This document shows positions 38,265 through 46,657 of a stretch of DNA of 64,000 nt, piece after piece. Numbering within the stretch: the stretch's first letter is position 1; each line of letters starts with the position of its first letter. Origin of the DNA: Rahnella aceris (GTDB taxonomy: Bacteria > Pseudomonadota > Gammaproteobacteria > Enterobacterales > Enterobacteriaceae); NCBI RefSeq assembly GCF_011684115.1, contig NZ_JAADJV010000002.1, forward strand, positions 371,209 through 435,208. The letters are read 5' to 3'. Position numbers and translations under genes: made by a program. The notes below the pieces were generated by a model. It was not told where the DNA came from and did no database searches. It worked only from the letters and a program-made list of their open reading frames with translations.

Positions 38265-38681
38265 TCATCGGATAGCTTTTTTAGAGCGCCCGTTTAATTG
38301 ACTATTCCCTACCGAAAAACTTCTCTTGAAGCGCGGCGACACTTTAACGTCCAGTGAAATGGGAATCTGCTCAGATTTTCCACTGTTATAAGCACTCGTT
38401 GCTCCTACGAAACAGTAATCCACTTTCAAGAGTTCCAATGCCTCTATCACTACCGCTGCGGAACCTCCAGGAGCAGCAGGCATTAGCATGCCAGTAATTA
38501 TATTTTTTCGTGCTTTAGTGTAGACGCCATAGCCCACTTTAAGCAGTAGCCCTTCCCTCACCAGTTCGCGTAACGCCCTACCAATCTGTTCGTAACCAGC
38601 AAGATCTTTGAAATCACCACGAGTAAACACATAACGCTTTGAGCGTTTCAGTCGTGTCTGAATGCGAGCTTTTGTGGTCAT
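38265..38681 (-). CDS. DUF6088-family (AbiEi-like) protein without partner
   Basis: A 138-residue protein with an N-terminal winged-helix-like segment (KRYVFTRGDFKDLAGYEQIGRAL, then LREGLLLKVGYGVYTKARKN) typical of DUF6088 proteins, related to the AbiEi antitoxin of type IV toxin-antitoxin systems. Homologues are usually longer, so the C terminus after about residue 128 may be truncated. No AbiEii-like nucleotidyltransferase gene is beside it. It is the first gene inside the island's left edge. Confidence 0.65.
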   Translation of the reverse strand: MTTKARIQTRLKRSKRYVFTRGDFKDLAGYEQIGRALRELVREGLLLKVGYGVYTKARKNIITGMLMPAAPGGSAAVVIEALELLKVDYCFVGATSAYNSGKSEQIPISLDVKVSPRFKRSFSVGNSQLNGRSKKAIR

Positions 38682-38732
38682 TGCACCCTCTCCTAGTCAT
38701 TTTTTCATCATGACAAACATACAACACTGAAC

Positions 38733-39581
38733 TTATCCTGCAGCTAGCATCCCCGGATAGTGTTTAGCGATGATGTTATTCATTCGGTCAATCAGATCCG
38801 GGCGCTTGAATGTGATGTGCGCACTTCCCTTCTGAAAATAACGGATTGAAAAATACGCATCGTCGAAAATCTCCGGGGTACTTTGCTGGTTAATGTGCTC
38901 ACTCAGTCTGACCGTCACATCGTGGCGATTTTCCGGAATGGGTTTTCCATCCAGCAGAAACAACATGCGTTCAAGGTCAGCCAGTTGATCCCTACGCCAT
39001 CCCCAGTTGAGCTTAAAGCCCCAGCGATTATGATCCACCAGGTTATTGATGATAATTTTTTTGCTGAATTGACATGGGCTGTTGGTTTTATAATCCCATG
39101 ACAAGCCTTTGAACACATTGATGATGCCACGTTCAAACACATCTGCTTTATTGTGATGCAATTGCTCAAAGGTGCTAAGAATGTTGGCTTCGCTGATCTC
39201 AGGAATATCGTCACCCTCAAGATTGTTATCCCACTGCTTACGCGCCTGCGCGTCCATCAACGAAATCATCCCTGATTTTTGCATCAGGTCACGCCAGATG
39301 CTGCGATCAAGATTACGGGTTATCGTACTCATTGCAGTTTTCACGTTTTCCATAAGCCAACATCCACAACGAAAATCCTGACGCATCGCCCAGTCACGGG
39401 CAGTTTTGCCACCGATACTGCAGGTCAGTGTCGAGATGTCGTCAAGTTGCTGAATGAGTTGTTCAATCTGTAACAGTGCCGCATTGCGGCCTGTCACAAT
39501 ACGTTCAATACTGGTAGAGCTGATGATTTCGGTATGACCAGTTATTACGTCGGAGCCGTTATTGACTTGTATCTCAGACAT
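38733..39581 (-). CDS. DUF4942 protein of enterobacterial islands
   Basis: A 282-residue cytoplasmic protein matching the DUF4942 family seen downstream of cbtA in many E. coli islands. Recognisable segments are TARDWAMRQDFRCGCWLME and WGFKLNWGWRRDQLADLERMLF. Function is not known. It is the last gene of the minus-strand block GTPase-RadC-DUF987-CbeA-CbtA-DUF5983-DUF4942; a 169-bp gap separates it from DUF5983. Confidence 0.75.
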   Translation of the reverse strand: MSEIQVNNGSDVITGHTEIISSTSIERIVTGRNAALLQIEQLIQQLDDISTLTCSIGGKTARDWAMRQDFRCGCWLMENVKTAMSTITRNLDRSIWRDLMQKSGMISLMDAQARKQWDNNLEGDDIPEISEANILSTFEQLHHNKADVFERGIINVFKGLSWDYKTNSPCQFSKKIIINNLVDHNRWGFKLNWGWRRDQLADLERMLFLLDGKPIPENRHDVTVRLSEHINQQSTPEIFDDAYFSIRYFQKGSAHITFKRPDLIDRMNNIIAKHYPGMLAAG

Positions 39582-39750
39582 GGATTATTTCCTTTATATC
39601 AATGCAAAGCGCCAGCCGAATGAGGGCTGGCGCTTTATGTAAGCGGTGTGTGAAAGAATGGCTAATCACTCGGTGATTTACTCTGCGGCCTGGAGGTAGC
39701 GAATATCCTGAAGAGCCTGGTTTTTACGTTAAGCTAAGAATGAGCGCGAG

Positions 39751-40242
39751 CTACCAGTCGAAGGTGGTAAAGCCGGGGAGAGTGTCGCCAAAGGAGTCAA
39801 AGTGAATGGTGCTGATGCCGTAGCGGCGCACCAGCGTCACAATCAGTCGACGACAGACTTTAGACAGCCCACGGCGTTTCAGGTGCAGTACCGGGAATGC
39901 CCAGGCATCGAGGCGGATCAGGTAGCCAGACCCCGTGTGATGGACCCATTCTGCGTCGCCATGAACATGATATTGCTGGGAAAGTGTATGCAGCAACGCA
40001 TTATCTTCATCTGTGATATGCGCCGTACTGCACTGAATGCCGTTAGCTCTGGCGGTAATTGGCAGAGGATCTTCAATAATAATTTCGCCTGATGTACTGG
40101 CAATGCTAAGTGTGTAGCCGTTGTTGTTGATGATATTAATCAGCTCATCGATTTCAACACCGTCCACATCTACGGCGATTTTGCCCATGTTGAGCGCGAG
40201 GACGTTAATCCCATCAACTTCAACATTCATCGAGATTTTCAA
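39751..40242 (-). CDS. DUF5983-like protein downstream of cbtA
   Basis: A 163-residue protein whose start overlaps the cbtA stop (ATGA), so the two are co-translated. The [23 protein letters not shown] and [14 protein letters not shown] segments match the DUF5983 proteins in this position in other islands. Role unknown; translational coupling suggests it works with, or is dosed with, CbtA. Confidence 0.65.
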   Translation of the reverse strand: MKISMNVEVDGINVLALNMGKIAVDVDGVEIDELINIINNNGYTLSIASTSGEIIIEDPLPITARANGIQCSTAHITDEDNALLHTLSQQYHVHGDAEWVHHTGSGYLIRLDAWAFPVLHLKRRGLSKVCRRLIVTLVRRYGISTIHFDSFGDTLPGFTTFDW

Positions 40243-40622
40243 TGGTTTTGCTCCTGTCGGCGGGCTCTGCCACGGGTAATGCCACTCACTGCTTTATAAC
40301 CACTGCGTTTCATCAGACCGGTGGCTTGCCTGGCGCGGAGAATATCGATTGGGGTGATAAACGGTGACTGCTCCATTAAGGTGAAACCAGGCTGGTCAGT
40401 TCGCACCAGTTCATATTTCTCCACCAGGAAGTTCACCGCATCGCTGAGAGATATTCCGGCGTCAATATGCTCACGGATGATGGTTTCATTACTGAACGGG
40501 GTATCACTGACTGTGAGTCCATAGTGTTGCTCGAGCAGATGCGTCAGCAGCTGTTGCCATATTTCGACAGGTGACGGGCAGGACGAAACCGCCCGTTGCG
40601 GGGTTAAAGGTAAAGTTTGCAT
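40239..40622 (-). CDS. cbtA: CbtA/YeeV-family toxin
   Basis: CbtA of E. coli inhibits FtsZ and MreB polymerisation and thus division and shape. This 127-residue protein starts [26 protein letters not shown] and keeps the family's [35 protein letters not shown] block and [16 protein letters not shown] end. The frame is open further upstream to 40784, overlapping the antitoxin gene, but the ATG at 40622 is the family start. The cbeA antitoxin gene is 62 bp upstream. Confidence 0.88.
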   Translation of the reverse strand: MQTLPLTPQRAVSSCPSPVEIWQQLLTHLLEQHYGLTVSDTPFSNETIIREHIDAGISLSDAVNFLVEKYELVRTDQPGFTLMEQSPFITPIDILRARQATGLMKRSGYKAVSGITRGRARRQEQNH

Positions 40623-40684
40623 GGGTTGGATTCTCTTCAGATTAGCGATGTTGCGTAATGGGTGTTGCGAAGAAGTAGTGCAGG

Positions 40685-41044
40685 TTATTCCTGGCTTGCC
40701 GGGTAAATAGTGAGATAGATATAGCCATGACTGCCCAATGAATCGGCTTCGCAGATCAGGCCATTGTGGTGCAACGTAACGCAATGCTGACAGCGAGGCT
40801 TGAGTTCACCCGAGAGCAACTTGAGTTCAAGCTGTTTGAGCATCAGCGGAAACGCCTGGTCAATTCGCAGCGCCTCATCCTCACTGAATGCACCGTTAAA
40901 ACCCGCACGGTCAGCCAGAAAGTGCAAACGGTTGCCTTCCTGCACCAGACGCGCACCAAAGCTGGGAGTAACTTCACGGTTTAATCCCCATTGCAGGCTC
41001 GGGTTGTCCTCCGGTGATGTACTGGCTGAGGCGACTGATTTCAT
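40685..41044 (-). CDS. cbeA: CbeA/YeeU-family antitoxin
   Basis: CbeA is a type IV antitoxin: it stabilises FtsZ and MreB filaments rather than binding the toxin. The 119-residue protein has the usual segments [30 protein letters not shown] and [15 protein letters not shown], and ends [26 protein letters not shown]. It precedes cbtA on the same strand, the conserved order. Confidence 0.88.
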   Translation of the reverse strand: MKSVASASTSPEDNPSLQWGLNREVTPSFGARLVQEGNRLHFLADRAGFNGAFSEDEALRIDQAFPLMLKQLELKLLSGELKPRCQHCVTLHHNGLICEADSLGSHGYIYLTIYPASQE

Positions 41045-41075
41045 TTAAGTATTCCTTAATAACGAAGAGGGATTG

Positions 41076-41297
41076 TTAATTGAGGGTAATGCTGCGAATG
41101 ACGACATACGGCCCGGAGCGGTCCTGACGACGCTCAGGAAAAACTGCCAATACACCTGTGATGTCCTGCACTTCCTGGCCGATGTAATGACTAACACTGC
41201 CATGCCATTGATACCTCCCCGTGCAGTAGCGAAACAGACGTGAACCTGGATGCTGCCGTTGTATCGCCATGGCTTCCCGCTTACTGATTATTTTCAT
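41076..41297 (-). CDS. DUF987 protein (YeeT-like)
   Basis: A 73-residue protein starting MKIISKREAMAIQRQHPGSRLF, typical of the YeeT/YkfH/YpjJ group. Function unknown. It lies between radC-like and cbeA, as in CP4-44, 10 bp after the radC-like gene. Confidence 0.82.
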   Translation of the reverse strand: MKIISKREAMAIQRQHPGSRLFRYCTGRYQWHGSVSHYIGQEVQDITGVLAVFPERRQDRSGPYVVIRSITLN

Positions 41298-41307
41298 GAT
41301 TTAATCC

Positions 41308-41781
41308 TCACAACCATCCTCGTTCGGCAAATGACACCACATCGCTGCCTCCTGTCACGAGGTGGTCGAGCAACCGCACTTCCACCAGGGCCAGCGCCTC
41401 CGCTATTCGCTTTGTTACAGCCCGGTCGGCCTGACTGATGTCGGTGGTCCCGGATGGATGGTTATGGGCAATGATGACTGCCGCCGCGTTGTGACGCAGA
41501 GCCGACTTCACCACCTCGCGGGCATGGACTTCGGTATGGCTGAGCGTGCCCGCAAAAAGCGTTTCCTTCTCCAGCAGGCAATGCTGGTTATCGAGATACA
41601 TCACGATAAACACCTCCCGCTCGAGATTCGCCATCTGTAGCTGCAACCAGGTTTTGGTAAAGACAGTGGAGGTGAATGCTTCGCCTGGCTGACGCTGGTA
41701 TTTCTCCAACAGGCGCAGGGCTCGGCGAATAAGGCGTTGTTCACTGGTCGGCAGAGTCGACACTAAAGTCAGTTCAGACAT
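41308..41781 (-). CDS. RadC-like JAB-domain protein (YeeS family)
   Basis: A 157-residue protein with the RadC/UPF0758 JAB1/MPN metalloprotease fold: EVHAREVVKSALRHNAAAVIIAHNHPSG carries the conserved HxHPSG and the following Asp (ISQAD). The short form, lacking the HhH N terminus of chromosomal RadC, is usual in islands. Its biochemical activity is not established. Confidence 0.88.
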   Translation of the reverse strand: MSELTLVSTLPTSEQRLIRRALRLLEKYQRQPGEAFTSTVFTKTWLQLQMANLEREVFIVMYLDNQHCLLEKETLFAGTLSHTEVHAREVVKSALRHNAAAVIIAHNHPSGTTDISQADRAVTKRIAEALALVEVRLLDHLVTGGSDVVSFAERGWL

Positions 41782-41850
41782 TACGGCTCCTTTAATAAAA
41801 AAAGCCGCTGTTTGTGTGAAGCAGCGGCCTGTGTATAAGGGAAGGATGAA

Positions 41851-42129
41851 TCAGGAGGTGCGGTCGTAAAACTGCCCGTCCACACGGCTCTGGAATGCTG
41901 AAGGCCAGCAGGCATACTGAATAGACAGGTTAATGCGCTGCTGATTTAACAGGCTTTGATAGGTACAAACGCGCCAACCCGGGTTCGCAGTGTCACTGCT
42001 CTGATTAATGAGGCGGTAAGGAATATAATCACCGTAATTTCCGGCATAACTGGCAACAGGTATTAATAATGATCCAGTAACCAGAATAACGCCCGATAAT
42101 ACGCGCAATGAAGCGGTTATATTTTTCAT
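41851..42129 (-). CDS. Small exported protein of unknown function
   Basis: A 92-residue protein with a signal peptide (MKNITASLRVLSGVILVTG..., cleavage expected after ASYA near residue 28). The mature part of about 63 residues has two cysteines (VCTYQS, YACWPS) that could pair in the periplasm. The frame is open five codons upstream to 42144; the ATG at 42129 gives the better signal peptide. No family is recognised. Confidence 0.6.
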   Translation of the reverse strand: MKNITASLRVLSGVILVTGSLLIPVASYAGNYGDYIPYRLINQSSDTANPGWRVCTYQSLLNQQRINLSIQYACWPSAFQSRVDGQFYDRTS

Positions 42130-42411
42130 ATTCTTTATTTCCAAATTAAATATGTTAATTAGTTAAATGGCGATAAATAGCCGTGATGAATTCACAACAA
42201 CGCTAACAATGTGCAGAAGCAAAGTCAGATCGTTACTGTCGATCGGTTTTCAGTTATTGATCGGTGCGGTCAATCATTACCGGGTATATCAGGAAGCCAG
42301 TTGCAGCATTTTCTCTGCCATCACCCACAGGGCACGATTGAGCTGTGCGACATGAAATTGCTTCGTTAATTGTTTCAGCCAGGAATGGCAGAGAAACCTG
42401 ATGTTCCGTCA
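42130..42411. other. Degenerate stretch with gene remnants
   Basis: No intact gene is supported. On the minus strand a short frame encodes a fragment (WLKQLTKQFHVAQLNRALWV, stop near 42297) that looks like the end of a lost island gene. The region sits where other islands of this type carry intact DUF932 and antirestriction genes. Confidence 0.4.
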
Positions 42412-42501
42412 TCAGTAGCCTACCGGCACATGCAGGACGGGTAACGGACGGTCACGGCGAACGAGATTCACCGCACCAAAGCGGGATGCTAGTCGGGTCA
42501 T
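42412..42501 (-). pseudogene. 5' remnant of a DUF932 (YfjQ-like) gene
   Basis: A 29-codon fragment reading MTRLASRFGAVNLVRRDRPL, the characteristic start of DUF932 proteins of enterobacterial islands, then unrelated residues and a stop. The rest of the roughly 270-residue gene is gone. Confidence 0.6.
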
Positions 42502-42522
42502 AATGGGCTCTCTGATAGCGGG

Positions 42523-42556
42523 CTCACTGCTTCTGCCTGGCGGCAGAAGCAGTGAG
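42523..42556. terminator. Strong hairpin after the GTPase gene
   Basis: CTCACTGCTTCTGCC (42523-42537) pairs perfectly with GGCAGAAGCAGTGAG (42542-42556), loop TGGC. It lies 5 bp past the end of the GTPase gene on the minus strand. There is no clear U-run, so it may act by RNA stability as well. Confidence 0.6.
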
Positions 42557-42560
42557 GTAG

Positions 42561-43445
42561 TTAAAAGAAGAGATTCCAGATACTACGGGCAGTGCTGACA
42601 ACGGTATCAATGACTTTGCGGACAACATGGGTGACGGCGCGTGGAAGCGGAAACTCGTCAACGCAAGCGCTCAGCGTTTCATCGAGCACATCACCGAAAT
42701 CCTGACGGGCTTTTTTTAATACGGTATCGGTGCGGTAAAGCGGATTGACCAGGGAACTGACCGCACTGCTGGAGCGGGCGGGAAGAGCGTTGAACATCGT
42801 TTCGACCAGCGCCTGCATTTGCCAACCCGTGTCCGCTGAGACTGACACGACAGGGAGTGACGGGGCGCGGAACAAGCGGCGGATCACATCAGTTTTATCC
42901 TGCATGTGAGCTAACTGAGAAGGTGAAGGCGTATTTAACGCACCATTCCATTCACGACAGGGTTCTGTTTTGTCTCCTTGCGAAACGATGACCAGAACCT
43001 TATCGCAATGCTGTGTACCGGGCCGTAAGACGTTATGCCAGAACTCACCATCGACCGATAGCGCCCGGTCATCTGCTTTAATCAGCCAGAGTATCAAATC
43101 CAGTTCAGGCAACACTGACTGGTACAGTGCGCGATATTCTTCATCATATTCCTGACTTTCTCCCACACCAGGCAGGTCAATAAGCGTCACCATGCGGTTA
43201 CCTGCCTGTAAGTGTAAACGCTGGGGCTCACGAGTACAGGCCCGGGAGTGGCCAACTGCCGATACAGGCTTCTGAAACAGGGCATTACAGAGGCTGGATT
43301 TTCCTGCACCCGTTTTGCCCATAATACCAATCACAGGCTGGTAATTAATGACGCTGTCCAGACGCTGGATAATTCCCCGTGCTACAGCAGAGGGCAGGAG
43401 TTCAAGGGGGGAATGTAATAAATTAAGCGCAGACTTTTCGTCCAT
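42561..43445 (-). CDS. YeeP/YfjP-family GTPase
   Basis: A 294-residue Era/YihA-like GTPase of the YeeP/YkfA/YfjP island family. G1 is GIMGKTGAGKSS (near 40-51), G3 is DLPGVGES (near 90-97), and the region after it has IVSQGDKTEP in the G4 position (usual NKxD replaced by QGDK). The frame opens at a GTG at 43454; the ATG at 43445, 7 nt after AAAGGTG, is preferred. Function unknown; it heads the minus-strand block. Confidence 0.82.
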   Translation of the reverse strand: MDEKSALNLLHSPLELLPSAVARGIIQRLDSVINYQPVIGIMGKTGAGKSSLCNALFQKPVSAVGHSRACTREPQRLHLQAGNRMVTLIDLPGVGESQEYDEEYRALYQSVLPELDLILWLIKADDRALSVDGEFWHNVLRPGTQHCDKVLVIVSQGDKTEPCREWNGALNTPSPSQLAHMQDKTDVIRRLFRAPSLPVVSVSADTGWQMQALVETMFNALPARSSSAVSSLVNPLYRTDTVLKKARQDFGDVLDETLSACVDEFPLPRAVTHVVRKVIDTVVSTARSIWNLFF

Positions 43446-43533
43446 CGATATCACCTTTGTGAATAGCTAAAAGAAGAGGAATACAGGCGTATTCCTCAAG
43501 GATTCACTGGGGTAATATATAACTGAAAATTAT

Positions 43534-44391
43534 TTAAGTTTGTCCGTGCGTACTTTTACGCCTCTCATATTCTTCAGCAATCAGGCGATTCATAAAATCA
43601 TCACGTTTCATATTGACGAATGCGATCATGTCATTCAGCTTTTTATCATTTTCCAGAGATAGTAAAAACTTTTTATTGATATTACCTTTACCTGCTTTTT
43701 CCCGGTGTTTATGGGAAGATAGCGCGGTGTTAATTCTGCGAAGAAATAATTCTTTACCCTCAGGGGTATCCAGAATGCAGTCATAAAAACCGGTCAGACA
43801 GATTTTTTTGTCGTCATCGGTAATAGGTAAAAAATATCTAGTGATATTATCCTTTGGCTTTGCGGCGTAATTCCAGAGATAATTTATTATTTCTGTGTTT
43901 TTTCCGCTAAAAGGATCTGGTGTATTGTTCTTTCTTTGCCAGTCAGATTTTAATTCATTGAGCATCTCCCTTTTTTGATTACCTGTGAGGTCTTCTGCAT
44001 CAAAATATTCGACAATAGCATCAAATCTACCCTGGTGTTCAGGAAATACATCTCGACGCCTGCTGCGGTAACCCACTGTTTTATACCACAACCACAGACA
44101 AATTCTTTTATCTTTTTTAATCCAGTCAAATTCTGCTGCGGGTAATATTTCATCTTTACAGGAAGACTCCATCTTGCTGACAAATCTTTTTATATCCCGC
44201 ACATTTCTTTCAAAATGATAATTAAGTTCACCATCAATCCAGGTACGTATTTCCTCCATATTTCCAGATTTATTTTGCCAGTCAAAATACTCTGGGGATC
44301 TTATTCCTGAACGTTCCCGGCTTTCCATATAACGGACATAATACTGGCATTTCCTAATATCCTTTTCCGAAAAATAATCATAACAATCCAT
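43534..44391 (-). CDS. Hypothetical basic protein of the island
   Basis: A 285-residue hydrophilic, highly charged protein rich in Lys, Arg and aromatic residues (start MDCYDYFSEKDIRKCQYYVRYME). No domain, signal or membrane segment is recognised. It is upstream of the GTPase gene on the same strand with an 88-bp gap. AT-richer than its neighbours. Confidence 0.6.
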   Translation of the reverse strand: MDCYDYFSEKDIRKCQYYVRYMESRERSGIRSPEYFDWQNKSGNMEEIRTWIDGELNYHFERNVRDIKRFVSKMESSCKDEILPAAEFDWIKKDKRICLWLWYKTVGYRSRRRDVFPEHQGRFDAIVEYFDAEDLTGNQKREMLNELKSDWQRKNNTPDPFSGKNTEIINYLWNYAAKPKDNITRYFLPITDDDKKICLTGFYDCILDTPEGKELFLRRINTALSSHKHREKAGKGNINKKFLLSLENDKKLNDMIAFVNMKRDDFMNRLIAEEYERRKSTHGQT

Positions 44392-44853
44392 TAGCAGTCA
44401 TCCATTTCACAGGTAATCACACCGTGATTTTACCGTCATTTGAAGTGACTTTATGGTTGTTTTATCACAAAATTATCGGAATTTTATCGAAAATTTAGCG
44501 TGACTAATTGGGTTGTCTGAGCAGTACATCACGATGAGCGTCAGTTTCCATCGAGGGGTTTTCTGATTTAAATAATACGATGTAGTCATACAGACCATCA
44601 CAAATACAGTGGGATTTGTTTTGTTATTGATGTCTGATAATATCAGATGAGCGAAGAACTCATGCGTCAGGACAACTCAAGGCTTGGCCGGTTATGATTA
44701 AATAAGGTTATTACTATTATTCTAAGAAACACCTCTCCCGCTATGAATATTAACCCACACAAAAAAAACCATTCAAACCGTCACCAACATCAATCAGATT
44801 AAAACTTACGTCCTCCTCACATGTTCATGAAACGACATAATGAGGAATGCACC
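44392..44853. other. Divergent intergenic region of the island
   Basis: About 460 bp of AT-rich DNA between divergent genes, presumably holding promoters for both sides. No specific operator is recognised. No supported gene is seen. Confidence 0.45.
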
Positions 44854-45435
44854 ATGAGATCACACCGCATTACAAACCCTAATCACCCGACTTACCCTGA
44901 ACTGGAATCTCAGTTACACCGTCATGTTGATAATCTCTTCCGAAGATATTCAAAGCTTATTCTGCTGAGAATTGACTTTGCTTATCTGAGTCACTTATCT
45001 GAATTCACTCATCAGGATGTTCATGGTCTGTGTGCCGATATGGTTCAACTGGAAACCCGGCTAGTCGATATCAATGGCATTGCCGGTTATACCTGGGTGG
45101 CGGAATATGGAACTGACCATCGCTATCATGCTCACTGTGCAATATTTATCAATGGGCAGCTACGCAACAAAGCCTGGCCGATATTCCTTGATATAGAGAA
45201 ACAGTGGAAGAGTGTCACTGACAATGAAGGATACGCCCATCGATGCACACCTCGGCGCCATTATAGAGTCAGGAGTGAAGAGATGACGGAACATGATAAT
45301 GAAATGGGTGTGGATGCCATGAAATATATTCTCAGCTATATGGCAAAGACTGAGCAAAAGCCTGATGGCGTCCATAGCCGATTCAGCTCAATACCCGACA
45401 GGTCCCGGAGAGGGAGGCCAAGAAAGCCCAATTAA
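44854..45435 (+). CDS. YagK/YfjJ-type (inovirus Gp2-like) protein
   Basis: A 193-residue protein of the YagK/YfjJ C-terminal family, related to replication-initiator-like Gp2 proteins of filamentous phages and common in P4-like islands. Features are LILLRIDFAYL near 31-41, the YTWVAEYGTDHRYHAHCAIFING block (Tyr-x-x-His-x-His metal-binding-like) near 82-104, and YILSYMAKTEQ near the C terminus. GAGGA 7 nt before the ATG at 44854 makes this start better than that at 44821. Precise role unknown; DNA replication or regulation of the element is likely. Confidence 0.75.
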   Translation: MRSHRITNPNHPTYPELESQLHRHVDNLFRRYSKLILLRIDFAYLSHLSEFTHQDVHGLCADMVQLETRLVDINGIAGYTWVAEYGTDHRYHAHCAIFINGQLRNKAWPIFLDIEKQWKSVTDNEGYAHRCTPRRHYRVRSEEMTEHDNEMGVDAMKYILSYMAKTEQKPDGVHSRFSSIPDRSRRGRPRKPN

Positions 45436-45537
45436 AAGTCATTAATTACGTCGGGCAGATATCTGATGAGCAGTACCCGTGAGCATATTGACTTTCTGCG
45501 TACTGCTCTCCCTTAATATCACCGGAGAGAACTCATC

Positions 45538-45747
45538 ATGATATCTGAAAATACATCCCTGCTTAGTGACCAGCTGGTCGACATGAAATTCATTACTGCC
45601 TTTACCGGTCTGACCGATAAATGGTTTTACAAGCTGATTCAGGATGGTCTCTTTCCTAAGCCCCTTAAACTGGGGAGAAGTTCGCGTTGGTTTAAAAGTG
45701 AAGTGGAACAATGGCTGCAACAGCAAATAACACAATCACGTGGATAA
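45538..45747 (+). CDS. AlpA-family transcriptional regulator
   Basis: A 69-residue winged-helix protein of the AlpA/MerR-like excisionase type: DMKFITAFTGLTDKWFYKLIQDGLFPKPLKLG with the conserved SSRWFKSEVEQWLQQ wing. In P4-like elements AlpA activates integrase or capsid-related genes. Good GGAGA ribosome-binding site. It supports the element being a satellite-like island. Confidence 0.9.
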   Translation: MISENTSLLSDQLVDMKFITAFTGLTDKWFYKLIQDGLFPKPLKLGRSSRWFKSEVEQWLQQQITQSRG

Positions 45748-45759
45748 GGAAGCATGACC

Positions 45760-46275
45760 ATGTCACACCGTATTCCCCTTTCCACACTGATACGCACCAG
45801 CCAGCGTAGAATGAATCTATGTATTGCACGTGACGCCAGGACGGGCTCTCCCCTGAGGCGTCATCGCCACTTTCTGCAGGTCACATCAATCAACATTGCC
45901 GGTTACGGTTCCATGCTGTTCCCGGCATTTCTGCTGCCCGCTCTGCCTGACTGCATGCCTGGTGATAACGCAACGCTCACTACCTCAGATACGGGTACAT
46001 TTGAATCACAATGTCCCTGGTACAGTATTCTGACCGCTGAAATTAACAGACTGGGGCTACCGGACGTTACCCGCAGAATTCGTTACCTTTCCCCCCTACA
46101 ACGTGAAGAATACGCACTGGTGATATTCAGCAGATTGGCAGTGAGGTCGTCATTCCATGTGCCACCTGACCTTACGCAATGGCGGCATAGCCATCAGACT
46201 CTGTCTCACCTCACAGAAGAGCATCTCTTCTTTATCTTTTACAATCAGTGGCCTGACTCTCCCTATCGCCCGTAA
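45760..46275 (+). CDS. Hypothetical island protein downstream of AlpA
   Basis: A 171-residue protein starting MSHRIPLSTLIRTSQRRMN. AAGGA is 9 nt before the ATG at 45760; an ATG at 45754 is too close to it. No family is recognised. It probably shares a transcript with the AlpA gene, 12 bp upstream. Confidence 0.6.
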   Translation: MSHRIPLSTLIRTSQRRMNLCIARDARTGSPLRRHRHFLQVTSINIAGYGSMLFPAFLLPALPDCMPGDNATLTTSDTGTFESQCPWYSILTAEINRLGLPDVTRRIRYLSPLQREEYALVIFSRLAVRSSFHVPPDLTQWRHSHQTLSHLTEEHLFFIFYNQWPDSPYRP

Positions 46276-46657
46276 GAATACACTCCCAATACCACAGGCG
46301 GATTGATCGGCAGAACCGATCGATATCGGAAAACTGATCTATAAAAACAATTATCTTTCAGGCAATACCCGCAAGTACCATAAGGGCGAATTCACTTTCT
46401 GCATCTATCAGCGGTGACCATGAGAAAGCCTGACCGGGCCATTTCAAGGGCAATGACTGGCGGATGACATCCAGGAAGGTTGCATACCGTTTCATCACTA
46501 TAGTTCAGGGCTTATTACTCAGCCCGTTTCTACTTTTATCGTTTCGATGATAAAGGCCGCCGGAGTATTGTCCGCGCTCAGACTCTCCATGAATCAATCA
46601 CCGGTTTTCTCCGGCGGGAGAGTGCTGCCTGCTGGCTGTAAAAGGTTAATAACATTC
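46276..46657. other. Gap upstream of the phosphoethanolamine transferase
   Basis: About 380 bp with no supported gene. It includes a GATCGATATCGG-like palindromic patch at about 46317-46330. The transferase promoter should be here. Confidence 0.4.

Noticed and set aside
38053..38301. 82-codon plus-strand frame across the attachment site
   Set aside because: It spans the terminator hairpin and the tRNA remnant, has no ribosome-binding site and shows no integrase or other family pattern.
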